Of a stretch of 64,000 nt of DNA, positions 10,475 through 22,288 are shown piece by piece. The translations under genes were made by a program, and so were the position numbers. The stretch lies in assembly GCF_019393635.1 (NCBI RefSeq), contig NC_057866.1:12286223-12350222 (forward strand), read 5' to 3'. Under the pieces are notes generated by a model, which ran no database searches, had not been told where the DNA came from, and saw only the letters and a program-made list of their open reading frames with translations. The stretch's first letter is position 1; every line of letters starts with the position of its first letter. The stretch is from Dromiciops gliroides. Taxonomy: Eukaryota; Chordata; Mammalia; Microbiotheria; Microbiotheriidae.

Positions 10475-11101
10475 TACATACGGCCCCGCCCCGCCCCTCC
10501 GGCTCTAGAAAGGGAGGAGCCGTTCAGGAGGTTCCGCCCCAACTTCCCCCACCCCCTCAGCTTACACGTGTGGAAATAGAAGCCAGGCCCATCTCCAGTT
10601 AGTGGCTCATCCGAGGTTTCCCCTGCCCAGAGCCTCGGATGGCGAGACATGTCCAGGGCAGGAGGCTGAAGGGTCCTTCGATGGATGCCTAGAGCCGGCG
10701 GGGTGGGGGGGGCGTTTGGCCCGGCCTCTATTACACACTCGGGTCTAGGCGGTGGGTGGGCGGGGCCCGGATCCGGGGGCTCGATCCACCCCGCCTCAAA
10801 GGGGGAGGTACAAAGAGTCCAAGAGGGGCCTGAAGGGGCGAGGCCTCTGGGGCAGGCGCCCGCTCGTCTACTCGCTCTCCCCGCCCCCTCACAGCAGGAG
10901 GTAGAGCAAGTATAGTAGAATGGGCGAGAAGCCTGCGCCGGTGGGCGGAGCCTCAGTGCCATTTCCCCGCCCCTCGAGGCCGAGCGAGTCCCGGAGTCGA
11001 CGAGGGGGCGGCTCCAGGGCGGAGCCTGGGGCGGGGGCTCGTCCGTCCCCCCCTCCTTGCCCCGCCCCTTCGCAGTTCCTGAGTCGACGAGGGCCCGCCC
11101 C

Positions 11102-14100
11102 TCACAGAGGGAGGTAGAGCGAGTAGTCCGACAGGAGCCAGCGGCGCGCCGGCCGCGCCGTGCGGCCGATCATGGGCAGCTTCTGGGCGTAGCGGGAGGC
11201 CGGGCTGGGGCCCTGCGGCGGCGGGAAGGCCGTCTGGAAGAGGCGCCGCGGCACCGGCGGCCCGCCTGCCGCCCCGGCGATGATGAAGCGGAAGTGCGGG
11301 GCGCCCCGGGGCGCGAAGCGGCTCTTCTGGAAGACGTCACGGGCCCCCGCGCACAGGCCCTGCTGCCGGGGCGCCCCCCGGGGCCGGTGCACGCGGGGCA
11401 GGGGCCGGCTCTCGGCCGCGGCGGGGGGCGGGGCCGGGGCGTTGGCCGGGCCGCCCGGGGCCGCCCCGCGTGGGCTCTCCTCGTCCCGGGGGCTGACCGT
11501 GGCGCTGGCCGTCAGCTGGGGCATCTTGCGCACGGCGTCGGCCACGGCTGCCGGCTCCTTCTTGGCCCCGGGGGGCCGGGCGGCCGAGGGCGCGGGCTGC
11601 CCGGTGCCGAAGCGCGTGGCCAGGCTGTCCCGAAGAAGGCGTACAGCTCCCGATAGGTGTCCCCGAGGGGCACGGGAGGAGCCGGGCTTCCCAGCCCAGG
11701 GGTCCCCGGAGCCAGGGCACCCCCGGCCCGTAGCCCGGCTCCCCGGCGCCCCCGGGGGGCGACTCGTTTAGGAGGAGGCCAGTCCAGGGCAGGTCTTCGG
11801 GGCGCCGGCAGCTGCCGGACCCCGGCCCGGCTCAGCGGCCTGCGCCTTCATCTTGAGGAGCCGCTCCACGGCCACCTGCGGGGGCAGGGGGAGGCAGGGC
11901 GTGGGAGGGGGCCCACCGGAGGGGCCCACCCCCAGGTCTCCCCTCCTTGGGCTAAGCTCCCCTCCCCACAGCCCCCCAGCCCTGACCCAGTCACTCACAG
12001 GATGGCCCGTACACTTTGTGTCCATCTGCCTTCACTGAGCGTTGGACACGGAGTAATCGTCCAGCACAGCCTGCAGGTTGGCCCAGTAGGTGGAGAGGTG
12101 CGGGTACAGGACCCGCTCCACAGGCCTGCGGAGGGAGCCCCGGTCAGTCCTCAGCCCTGCAGCGCCCATCTTGGCCCCAGCCTCCACCGCCCGCACCCCG
12201 TGTAGGGGAGTTTACTGGGAGCCAGAAAGGGTCCCGGTGTCCTCCAACCTGCGGAGATCAAGTAAAAGACAAGAGGGGCTCTCTCCTTCCCAGGAGACAG
12301 CACCTCCCCAATCCCGGGGCGGACCCAGGGCCTGCCCGGCTGGGAGCTGGGGGGGCTGGGCTCAAGGGCCGATGGGCTCTGACCCTGACCTCACCTTCCA
12401 ACCCAGGGCATGCAGCCCCACCACAGCCCCATAGTGGGAGCACAGAGGCCGCACGGGGTCCGCCAGCACTTTCTGCAGCCGACAGCAGGATCTGCTGTGG
12501 ACAAGCCATTCACCAGGTCCCCATGGGTCCTATCGGAGACAGGATGGGAAGGGAAATTGTCATTAGCAGGAAGTATGGTGGGGAGGGCTCCCATTTCTCC
12601 AGCGCTGAACTGAGATGAGACCACCTGGCTAGGCCACAGGGCCCCCCATCCACGCTGCTCCAGGGCCCCTACCAAAAGATGTGGCTGAGCAGGAGGGCAG
12701 CACCATCACGCAGCGTCCAGTGGTCATTCAGGGGGTTGATGGAGGCAGCCAGTGGCTCCAGGACACAATAGAGGACGCTGCCCCAACCAGGGATCGGACG
12801 TAGGGCCCCAGACACAGGTGAGGGTTGCGGAGGAGGCCTGCGTGCCACCTGCAGCAGCCGGTGCAGCCTGTTCTAGGTCATGGCTCACTGACTTCACCTG
12901 GAAGGAGAGGAAGCAGAAAGCAGAAGAGGGTGACCACGGCTCTCTCCCCAGCTCATCAAGGGCTCTGGCACCCATTCTGCTTGGTGCTAGGCTCTCTGGG
13001 AAGATCCAAGGACTTGTCCATGAGGTGGTGTCACGGGATTACAAGGCCAGAGGGAAAAGAGACCTGGAAGCCCAAACTCCTCCCTTTCAGGACAAGGAAG
13101 CTGAGGCCCAAGGGAAGTGACTTGTTCAGGGGGACAGAAGGACCAAAAACAGTGTTGGGACTCAAGGCTCTGCCTCTTCCCTCTCCAATGAATTCTGCAT
13201 CAGCACTGTCACACCCTACCTGGAGGTGATCTCAGGCAGCTATGAACCCTGTAAAGCCTGTCCCCCATCTGAGCTGCCCAGAGGTGACCCAGGGCCTTGG
13301 CCAGCAGGTCCAAGCAGACTGAAAAGGCTTCGAGGATGAGTTCGGCAACAGCTGGGCAGCCAACATTCAAAGAGCAGCCCAGCTGAGTCCAGAGATGGCC
13401 ACAGAGTGAAGGTGGCAACACTTGAAAGCTGACCACCGAGTCATGGAGGAGGGGGGTGGTCTGCTTCAGGGCAAGGTCACCCCCACTGAAGAAGTCCTGT
13501 GATGGGCTCTGCCCCTGAGCTCACACTCTCCCCTCCCCAGCTCTCCCCCCTTCTCCCATCTTACCTTCGACAGGTCATATCCCTACTGCCCCACATACAG
13601 CTCATGGCCTCCTGAGCCCTCCCTCCGTCACTCACCCCACTGACGACATTACACGAAGTAGGGCAGTAGGGCTGCGATCTTGGAGTTTGTCTGCAGGTCC
13701 TGAAGTGCCACCTGCAAGAGCAGGACACGGCGAACGTATGAGCCCCACGGGGCCAAAGCCTCAAACTCCAATGGCAACATCAAAATGGAGGCCCCAGCCC
13801 CCGAAGGCCTGCAGAGTCCTGGGGCACCCATCACACCAGTAAGAAAGCCAAGGCCCAGAGGCCCCTGCCCGAGGCCTTCCGAGCCAGGACATCTAGTGCT
13901 GAGTTTGGATGCAGCCCCTGGCACGCCCATCGGGCCTTCCTCAGAACCCACCCCGGCCACTGACACAAGTTAAAGGAAACACCATCTGAGCCCTTTTCGG
14001 GGGGGGGGGGAGGAGTGAGGAGAATCCTGAGAACACCCCTCCAGTCTAAAGGGAACCCTCCTCCAGTCCTGGTCTGAGAGGCCTGCGGCACTCTGCTCCA

Positions 14101-17100
14101 GCGAAGGCCCCCACTGGAGGTGACCAGGAAAGCTACAACACTCAGCGGTTGGGTTACTGTGGGCAAGTCTCCACTTCCAGATCTGTTAAATGGGCCACAG
14201 AAATGGAAGAGAGGCACAGAAACAAGCTCGACAAAACTTGCCCCAGCACGCAGGCCATTACTCTGTTGTCTTGCCTCAGTTTCCCCACCTCCACGCCCTG
14301 GGACTCTTGGGGGTAAGACTAGGTCCTATACTGGCAGCTCCAGCCATGACCCAGGAAGCTGCAGGCCCTGGGAAGCAGGTGTGGGCAGCAGGTCACCAAG
14401 GGAAGGAAGCTGGGCATGCTGGCCGGCCTGGCCTGTGGACAGGCACTGAAGCCTCTCCTCCTCCTCCTCTGTTCTGGTGACAATGACCCTAAATTCATGC
14501 CCATGATCCCTAGGGCTACACAGAAAAAGGGCATCTTGGGAATTAAGAGAGTAGCCCAAATAAAGTGGCAGAGACCGGAGGAGGCTGAAGGCTTTGAATG
14601 GAAGGCTGCACAGTCTGGATCCCTCAAGGAGTGAAGCATTGATCTTGTTCCCATCCCAGAACGGGGGTTAGGGTGAAACCCTGGGGGAAGCCGCAAAATG
14701 TCCTGCAGGATGGAGGGAGGAACACGCCTATTGTCCAGCCGGGGCTTGTCAAGGCTTAGGAAAACAAACCTTGGGAAGCTTTATACAGGACCTGGGTAGC
14801 CCATGCGGGGCTCCTGGGTCAGGAGACAAGGAGTACCGAAAGGAAAACCTGGAGGAGTCTGGCAGCCCTGACCTTCATGAGCTGTGGGTCATCCCCTAGC
14901 ACAGCCCGGGTCACTTGCTGGTAGTACTTGAGCAGGTCATCGGTGAGTGAGGAGACGGCACTGGGCACTGCAAGGAAATCGACAGGAACGGTAAGAATGA
15001 TGAGCAAAGGCCATGAGAATTCCTTGGGTACACTCCATCATGCCCCCCAGTGTCCTTGGGAGGCTCTCCTGTGAACCACAGAAATTGGGGACAGACAAGG
15101 AGAGGGGGACCAGCTGCAAGAAGGGCCCAGGCACCGTAGGGGGCATTAAGGAAAGCCAAGGACAGTAAGGATGTGTTTGCTTTAAGAGAAGATCCCATAG
15201 GAACAGACTCTAGGATACATGAGGCATTACATGTAACATCGTGGCACCAAGGCTGTGAGCCCTTCCCCGACTTCCACTGGGGTGCATGCGTGTGCGTGCG
15301 TGCGTGCGTGTGTGTGTGGCGCTCTCTCCTTTCTTCCTTAACCTCACTAACAACCAGACACCTATTCCTCCTGGCTGTCTCCCACCTCCCCCCAGCAAAA
15401 TTACGCCCGTGTAAGTTGGTCAGGTGAAAAGCAAGTCACATTGTTGGCCATGTGAAAATCTGGCTCCCGGTGTCCCTCGGGCATGTCATCCCCTGCCAAG
15501 CAAGAGGATGCAGGCTCTGTCATCAGCCCACTCCCATTCTTGGGGCAAAGGAAGTGGGAATGTTTAAAGTTCTATCAGGAGAAGGAAGAGAAATCTCAGA
15601 GAAGGGTTAGGCTGAGCACAGAGCTGCTCCTCTGCCAAGGAGATGGCCCCTTTGCCTGAGAATGCAAATGAATGAGAGCAAAAATGGCTCCATGCAGCCG
15701 AAGCCACAACGTAAGGTATGGATGAGGGGGAAGGGGGAGCACCTGGATCCCTGCACAAATTCATGTCATCTGGCCCAGACGAACCTATTTCCGGGGTGCC
15801 TGAACAACTGAGTGGACCCTAAAAGGGAAGTGGAGATACCTGCGAGCCAGCGAAGCCTCATCAGGCACAGCGTCTACTAAAGCACCTCATTCTGCGTTTG
15901 GCCAAGGCCACTGAACTGGCAGGTGAGGTCATCGAGAGGCTGGCAAGGCATTAGCCTATGTGCTCCTGGAGGGCAGGGACTGTTTTTGCCTGCCATTGTA
16001 TGCCCAGCACTTAGAGCGTAGCACACAGTAGGTGCTTAATGAATGTTTACTAACCAGAAGTCGGAGAGTTGGGGGCTGGATGATTACTGCATGAACTAGA
16101 AGAGTCAGGAAGGGCTCCATGCCAAAACAGCAGGGGGTCTAGAGTGGACGGCTGCAGGGATCTGTGTCCAGCCTTATGCTCCCTGACACTGTTCTCTTGC
16201 CTCAGATAACAGGTATAGATGGCGTGCTCAGCCAGCTTGCGGATGACACCCGGTGAATACCACGGGTCTGAAGGAGATGAGCTTCACATGAGATTCCTGC
16301 AGTAGGGCCTCCACTAATGGCCAGTGCAGAGATTGGGGGGGTGGGGGTAGGGGTGGGGCCAGACAGCTGTCATCCTTGAGAGGGCCTGGGGGGGGCCTCG
16401 AATGAGAGGGATCTGGGACCACAGTCCCCCAGATTTGCTCGCCAGACAACAGCTGGGTGCCCGGGGGTCAAGCCCAGGAAGGGCATTGGGACGACCAGAG
16501 AGACGCCATCAAGTATTTGAACGGCTTACCCTGCTTGGGCTCAGAAGCAGAACCAAGAAGGGTAGAAACACAGACCAGACACAGGAAACACATGCTGCAA
16601 AAGAGCCATGCAGAATGGAAGGGGGTGCCGCCCCGGAACAACAGCAAGCAAGCCTGGGCAGGATCGGGCTCATCAGGACACACGGCTCCACTGCTTCGCC
16701 CCCAGGTGATTTCATCCTGCCCAGCCCTTCTATCTGGGGGTGGATAGAGTTTCTTACAATTCTCAAAAAGAACAAAAAGTATTCTTGTCGCTTACCTGAT
16801 CCTTGAGGCTCCACATTTCCTTTGCCATCCAGATAGGAAACATGAACTAGGGAAAGATCAAAGAAGGCCGGTCACCCCGTGAGCTCTGCTCACTACCTCC
16901 CCCCAAATGGGCTCCTGACCCACCTTTCCTGGATAGAGGAACCCCAGCCCTCCTCCCGTCCCCCTGCTCTGGGCAGCCCTGGGGGCTCCCACCTCTCACA
17001 GCTGTCTCAGGGCACCCCTTGGGGATGTTGGTGGCCAACGCCAGCTCCACAAGGTTCACCTCTCGGTCCTCAGGGAAGTAGAGATCGCCTTCCCTGGCCG

Positions 17101-18129
17101 GGCGCAGGGGCAGGGCCTCCTGGGAACCATAGCCACACACGGCCTAGGAGGGGGAGGGCAAGGTTAGACACTCTGCACACCTTCAAGGTGCTTCAGGGAG
17201 TGAGCAGAACGGTTCCTGAACAGAGGGAGCAGGGGCAAGAAGAGCCAGGGATGCCAGAGTCCTTGGGAAGCACCGACTTTGGGGCTCCGGGGCAGCCTTT
17301 GGGCTCTCGGACGGAGTGTCAGGGGCGTCTGGGGATGGCAGACAGGGCTGCACCCCGCTCTTGGACACACCATCCTACTTCTTCAGCCGATTCCTTTCTC
17401 ATTCACTTCTCACTTGTCCCTCTGTCCAAAGCTTCTCTATTACATTAGGTCTTTATTGAGCATCTACTGACTACAAAGCTAACCGTGTGCCCCCCCCCAG
17501 GAGGGCCTCCCTCCCCAATTTCCACCTCCCTTCAAGGCCCAGCTGAAGTCCTGGCTTTTCCATGAAGTTTTCCACGACCAGGCCATGACTGCGAGTCCAT
17601 AATGATAAAAGTAAATAATAATTCCTGTTTCTATGTCACATTAAGGTTCCATACAACTCTATGAGAGGTTGTCAGCAAGGTTCATTCTTAAGCCCCTCTG
17701 ACAGATGCAGGATCAAAAGCCTAGGGAGGGTAAATACCGCTGCCCCCAGGTGGGTCTCCTTTGCCCAGAGAAGCCGAGGCCCCATCTCGGCCTCACCTCC
17801 ACATTGCTCCACCGCAGGGCACGGTTGAAATCTTCCACCGTCAGCTTCCGACGTTTGGTGTGCTTCATGAACTGGGAGCTGTTCTGAGGTTGGTCAGAAG
17901 AAAGGCAGCGTCAACAAAGGGATGCCTCGAAGGGAAATGGCAGCCAAAGGGCCCTCCCTCCCATCCCCTGCTGGGACGGTACCTGGGTGGCCTCCCTGAG
18001 CCGGTAGCAGACGTCCTCTGCCAGAAGCGCCGCCACCTCATCGCTCAGCTCCAGCCCAGCACTCTCCGCCATGAGCCGGACTGACTCCCGGGGGATCTCC
18101 ACAAAGCGCCGCTCCTCTCGCTCTGACAT
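11102..18129 (-). CDS. TAF6L: TAF6L, histone-fold subunit of SAGA/PCAF complexes
   Basis: Exons on the minus strand: 17983-18129, 17797-17883, 16993-17143, 16796-16846, 14873-14967, 13636-13711, 12673-12897, 12395-12529, about 11999-12125 and 11102-11875. The start MSEREERRFVEIPRESVRLM opens the TAF6-type histone fold, which pairs with TAF9 in human complexes; the HEAT-repeat region follows (SSLTDDLLKYYQQVTRAVLG, VERVLYPHLSTYWANLQAVL). The basic C-terminus ends RPARRWLLSDYSLYLPL. It is a SAGA/PCAF histone acetyltransferase coactivator subunit in the nucleus. Exons 1-5 are clean. Exons 6-10 up to about 11600 carry about ten single-base insertions or deletions, e.g. an extra A in TACTTCGTGTAATGTCG, an extra G after the codons for DLEQ, and a lost G in TTCTTCGGGACAGC. 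Between them the protein stays almost identical to human, so sequencing error is likelier than a dead gene. Confidence 0.93.
15283..15318. repeat. (TGCG/TG)n low-complexity run
   Basis: Alternating TG and TGCG units in the intron between TAF6L exons 4 and 5; alternating purine-pyrimidine. Confidence 0.85.
15958..16052 (+). mobile_element. L2-clade LINE 3' tail
   Basis: Typical tail: CTCCTGGAGGGCAGGGACTG, then 'TGCCCAGCACTTAG' and 'CAGTAGGTGCTTAATGAATG'. An old fragment in a TAF6L intron. Confidence 0.75.
17440..17600 (+). mobile_element. L2-clade LINE fragment
   Basis: 'CCCTTCAAGGCCCAGCTGAA' and 'CCATGAAGTTTTCCACGACC' match the C-terminal coding end of mammalian L2. Short and diverged, in TAF6L intron 2. 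Confidence 0.55.
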
Positions 18130-18439
18130 GGCCCTGGGATGCTGGAGCAGCAGGAGAGAGGGTCAAACCAGCCAGTCCTCTGGACGACTCCTCTGCCTCC
18201 AGTCTGGAATGACAGAACATTAGGGCTGGGAGGGACTCTAGAACAGGAGTACAGCCCATGGGCCTGCTCAAGAACACTGAATGGGGCATCTCAGAGCTGG
18301 GAGGGTCTTGGCAGATCACCCAACCCCCTTATTTAAGAGGTGAGGAAAATTACAAAGGTCACACAGGAAGTTAAGAGTAGAATCAGACTTAGAAGCTGAG
18401 TTTAATGGCTCATTCAGGGCCATTTTCTCTGCCGGAATG

Positions 18440-18720
18440 TGAATAACTATCATTTATATAGCACCCCACAGCAATCCTATGATGAGATGGGAGAACAAAC
18501 ATTTATTAAGTGTCTGTTATGTGTTAGGTTTCACTACCATTGGCTAAGAGCCTACCATGTGCTAAGTGGATCCTCACAGCAATCCTTAGAGGTAGATGCT
18601 ATTATTATTATCTCCACTTGACAGTTCAAAAAACTGAGGCACACGGTGACATGCCTAGGGTCACAAAAATAGCAAACAGCTGAGTCTGGACTTGAACTCA
18701 GGTCTTCCTGACTCCAAGAA
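18440..18720 (-). mobile_element. MIR-like SINE fragment
   Basis: Contains TACCATGTGCTAAG, AAAAAACTGAGGCAC and the reversed CORE-SINE phrase CTTGAACTCAGGTCTTCCTG. Old and diverged. Confidence 0.6.
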
Positions 18721-18927
18721 CAGTAAGTAAGCCCTCCAGCCATCCACACATTCCTCTTCATATGAGATTAAACCATGTGTACTACAGTGAAAAGAGCCCT
18801 GGATCTGGGGACACCAGGCCTAGGTGCAAATCATCACTCATGAAACTCTGGGCAGAAACTTCCTTTTACTGGGTCCCAATTTCATCACCCATAAAATTAG
18901 GGAGTTTGCAAAGATGTGAGGCCCAGA

Positions 18928-19180
18928 AGCACAGCCAGGTGGCCCAGTGGATAGAGTGCCAGGCCCAGAACTCAGGAAGACCTGAGTTCAAGTCCAGCCT
19001 CTGCCACATAATAGCTGGGTGACCCTGGGCAAGTCACTTCACCCTGTTTGCCTCAGTTTCCTCATCTGTCAAACGCGCTGGAGAAGGAAATGGCAAACCC
19101 CTCCAGTGTCTCTGCCAAGAAAGTCCCAGATGGGGTCACTATAGAGTTGAAAACAACTGAAACAACTTAACAGAACAGAG
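18928..19180 (+). mobile_element. MAR1-type SINE
   Basis: tRNA-like head (CAGGTGGCCCAGTGGATAGA) followed by the CORE part, then the tail GAGAAGGAAATGGCAAACCC ... 'CCAAGAAAGTCCCAGATGGGG' typical of marsupial MAR1. Confidence 0.85.
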
Positions 19181-19272
19181 GTTGTTTTTAAGTAGTAGAC
19201 TTCTGTAATGCCTTGCTCAGTTATCCTGATTTTTTCCACCTTTTCTTTTTGGTCTTTAAAAATACTACCTTT

Positions 19273-19420
19273 AGGGGCAGCTAGGTGGTGCAGTGGATAG
19301 AGCACCAGCCCTGGATTCAGGAGGACCTGAGTTCAAATTTGGCCTCAGACAATTAACACTTACTAGCTGTGTGACCCTGGGCAAGTCACTTAACTCCAAT
19401 TGCCTCACCAAAAAAAAAAA
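19273..19420 (+). mobile_element. tRNA-derived SINE, first of a same-site doublet
   Basis: Full-length SINE1_MD/WSINE1-type copy with an A-run. The flank AAATACTACCTTT occurs at about 19258 and again at about 19418. Confidence 0.95.
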
Positions 19421-19432
19421 TACTACCTTTTA

Positions 19433-19557
19433 GGCACAGTGGATAGAGCACTGACCCTGGATTCAGGAGGACCTGAGTTCAAATCCAGCCTCAGACACTT
19501 AACACTGAGTCTGGGCAAGTCACTTAACCCCAATTGCCTCACACACACACAAAATAA
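19433..19557 (+). mobile_element. tRNA-derived SINE, second of a same-site doublet
   Basis: Lacks the first bases of the head and a short piece near GTGTGACCCTGG. Ends in CACACACACA-AAATAAT and is followed by a third copy of the TACTACCTTTT target site near 19561. Confidence 0.9.
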
Positions 19558-20159
19558 TAATACTACTACCTTTTATACGGGATAACTCAGGGAGGGGAGG
19601 GGGAAAGATACTGGGTGATATGGTGACATAAAAAAGGACATCAAGAAAAAAAATAAGTAAAATTAAATTAAACAAGGGAGTCAGTCTCACTTCTGAGCCC
19701 TTCCCAACCCTAAATCCTGTGCACAGTTGTGTGTGCTTCTTTGCCCTTTCCCCGTTTCCAATAACATTCTCTGTCACTTCAAGGCCAACTGACCCAAGCC
19801 TCCAACAAGACCATTGGAGACTGAAGGCAGGCTCTTCCTGTTCAGCCTTTCTGTCAAGGGGGAGCCAGAGAGGAAGGAGGAAGATAAGTTGCCCCATGCC
19901 CACCACTGCTGGGCCTCGCTTCTCATCTTTCCCCTGCCAGGGTATAAACATGTCTGGGCTCATCAACACCTCAATCCAAGAGCCACTGATTATGTGTTTC
20001 CAAGGCACAGGCTGTGGGGGCCCCAATGAGGACATAGACAACCCCCAAATCCTCATGCCTTCGCAAGGCTCCTATGCCACTGGGCCTACTGACTGGAAGC
20101 ACTGACTTCCCCTGGATCCCCACTGCTGAGGCAGTTGCTGTCCCATGTCCACACCAGTG

Positions 20160-20645
20160 GTCTCCTCCCCAGATCAGGCCCAGGGGGGCTGTGACACTCA
20201 GCTCTGCTCCCACCCTAGGATCATGTTTCTCTCCCAAAGTCCCCTTTCCTGTCCCTGGAGAGGACAGTGCCCTCTTCCCAGCCCCTCAGGCTCACAACCC
20301 AGGGTCATCCCAGACCCCCCTTGCTCACCCTGCCATGGCCAATATGGTGCCAAGGCTTGTGGCCTGTGGATGTCACCTTGGCAGCATCTCTCAAACGTGC
20401 CCTCTTCTCTCCCTGGAGCCCCCACCCTGGTGCAGACCCTTGTCCCCTCCTGCTGGGAGGGTCCGCCTGCCTCCAGCCTCTTCCCACTCCAGCCCATCTT
20501 CCATTCAGCCACCAAAGGGATTTCCCTAACGCCCGGGTCTGACCATGTCACCCCCTCCTCAGTAAACTCCAATAACTCCCTACCATCTCCAAGATCGAGG
20601 CTCTCTCTCATGTGCTGACTACTGACCTTTCTAGTTCAGTTGTTT
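20160..20645 (+). mobile_element. L2-clade LINE, RT C-terminal coding part
   Basis: Related by eye to the copies at 24800-25740 (reverse) and 62950-63700: 'CCTGGTGCAGACCCTTGTCC', 'CCATTCAGCCACCAAAGGGAT' and 'TGACCATGTCACCCCCTCCTC'. Interrupted by a minus-strand MAR1 at 20645-20870, then the L2 tail at 20890-20960. Non-functional. Confidence 0.75.
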
Positions 20646-20870
20646 TTTCATTTGTCTGACCTCCGTGACCCCAGTTGGGATTTTCTTGGCAGAGACCCTG
20701 GAGTGCTTGGCCATTTCCTTCTCCAGTTCATTTGACAGATGAGGAAACTGAGGCAAACAGGGTGAAGTGACATGCCCAGGGTCACACAGCTATTATGTGG
20801 TAGAAGCTGGACTTGAACTTGGGCCTTCCTGCTCCGCCCTACCCACTGTGCCACTTAGCTGACCACTGAC
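20645..20870 (-). mobile_element. MAR1-type SINE
   Basis: Reverse-strand copy: 'GGGATTTTCTTGGCAGAGAC', 'GGCCATTTCCTTCTCCAG', then 'AGGGTCACACAGCTATTATG' and a tRNA-like head ending at the L2 continuation. Confidence 0.85.
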
Positions 20871-21529
20871 CTTCCCTGGGCTTTCCTTGAACTTGAGGGC
20901 AGGGCCCCTGTCTCTTGCCTCTTTCTACATCAGCAGTGCTTGGCACAGTGCCCAGCACGCAGGAGACTGACTGCCCCAGGGAACCAGGGAAAATGGCTTA
21001 ATTTCTCACAGGCTCCCAATGAGGCGCAGACTGCACTGGTGGAGGGTCTGCTTTTAGGCATTCGTGGAAAATCTTCTCAGGAAAAGACACAGGGACAACT
21101 CTTCCTGGACAAGCTGTCCCCAGTGACCCCCCCCACCAAGGCTCCTGGCCAGCTCCCCCAGGGCTGATGACCCACGTAGGGATCAGGGGAGGCTGGAAGG
21201 ATTCTGACCCCCAGGATGAAGTGGCCAAGGAGGTCCCTTGGATGACCATAGAGAATGCCCCCTCAGCCTCCTGGTAGGGCCACCCAACTGCCCAGGCCCA
21301 CTCAAGGCCATGTTCATTGTTGGGGGGAGGGGGGCCGCCTAGGAACAATTAACTAAACAATGTATGGATGATGTTCCTCCATGGCTTTTGGCACCCAAGC
21401 CAATGGGTAGCCCATGATCTTTTCCATCTGGTTTCTCCTGGTCCCTATGGGGTTCTGAGCCAAGGCTGGGAACCCCCTTCCACCACCCTTGTCCCCCTCC
21501 CATCCTCTAGCACCTCACTTCTTCTTTTT

Positions 21530-21665
21530 TTTTGCAGGCAATGGGGGTTAAGTGACTTGCCCAGGGTCACACAGCTAGCAAGTGTCAAGGTGTCTGAGGC
21601 CGGATTGACCTCAGGTACTCTGAATCAGGGCCAGTGCTTTAACCACTTCGCCATCTAGCTGCCCC
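21530..21665 (-). mobile_element. tRNA-derived SINE
   Basis: Reverse SINE1_MD/WSINE1-type copy ending CATCTAGCTGCCCCC, flanked by AGCACCTCACTTCT and AGCACCTTACTTCT. Confidence 0.92.
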
Positions 21666-22288
21666 CAGCACCTTACTTCTATCAGCTTGGGGTCCACTGG
21701 ACACCCAGATCATTCTGAGAAGGCTTCCGGCTAGCTGTGTCTGGGGCACTGGAGAAGAAGGTCTTGATTCGAATCTATCAGTTTATTCCCAGAGGTGGGA
21801 CCCCAGGTGGCAGCTCCTTGGAGCCTCGCTCCAACGATCCCATTTCACAAGCGAGGGAAACTGGAGGCAGGCACGTTTGAAGTGACCTGTCAGGGTCACC
21901 CAGCTGTCCGGGGTCTGAGGCTTGATTAGAACTCAGCTCTTCCCGACTCCTGACCCGGCGCTCTGTGGCCTGTGGCACCCCCTGGGGTCCCTTCCATGGG
22001 CCAGTCCCTAACTGCCCGGGCCTCAGTTTCCCCGACTGTAAAAGAAGAGGCGTGGACATGATGATGACCTCTGAGATCCCGCCCGACTCTAAAGCTGAGC
22101 CTATGAACGGCGTCGGCGCCCGAACCGTAACCTCTGACCCCAGGGTTAGGGGGCGGGGACAGGCGAGGTCAGGACTCCCACGGCCTGTGGTCCCCCGGCG
22201 GCCGGTGAGAGGGGGGAGGTGAGACCCCGGCCCGACCAAATTCGGAAGCTCCGCGGTGAGCACGGCGTGGCCTGCGGCGGGACTCACC

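Larger units (their letters stand above)
18130..22288 (-). other. TAF6L: TAF6L 5' UTR intron with SINEs and an L2 copy
   Basis: A donor CGG|GTGAGTC at 22288/22287 and an acceptor CTCCAG before 18141 frame an intron ahead of the coding start, so the first exon is non-coding and lies in the CpG island. The intron holds MIR-like sequence (18440-18720), two MAR1 SINEs, a SINE doublet at 19260-19575, an L2 piece (20160-20960), a minus-strand SINE (21517-21665) and MIR-like DNA around 21840-22040. No further gene is seen. Confidence 0.65.
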
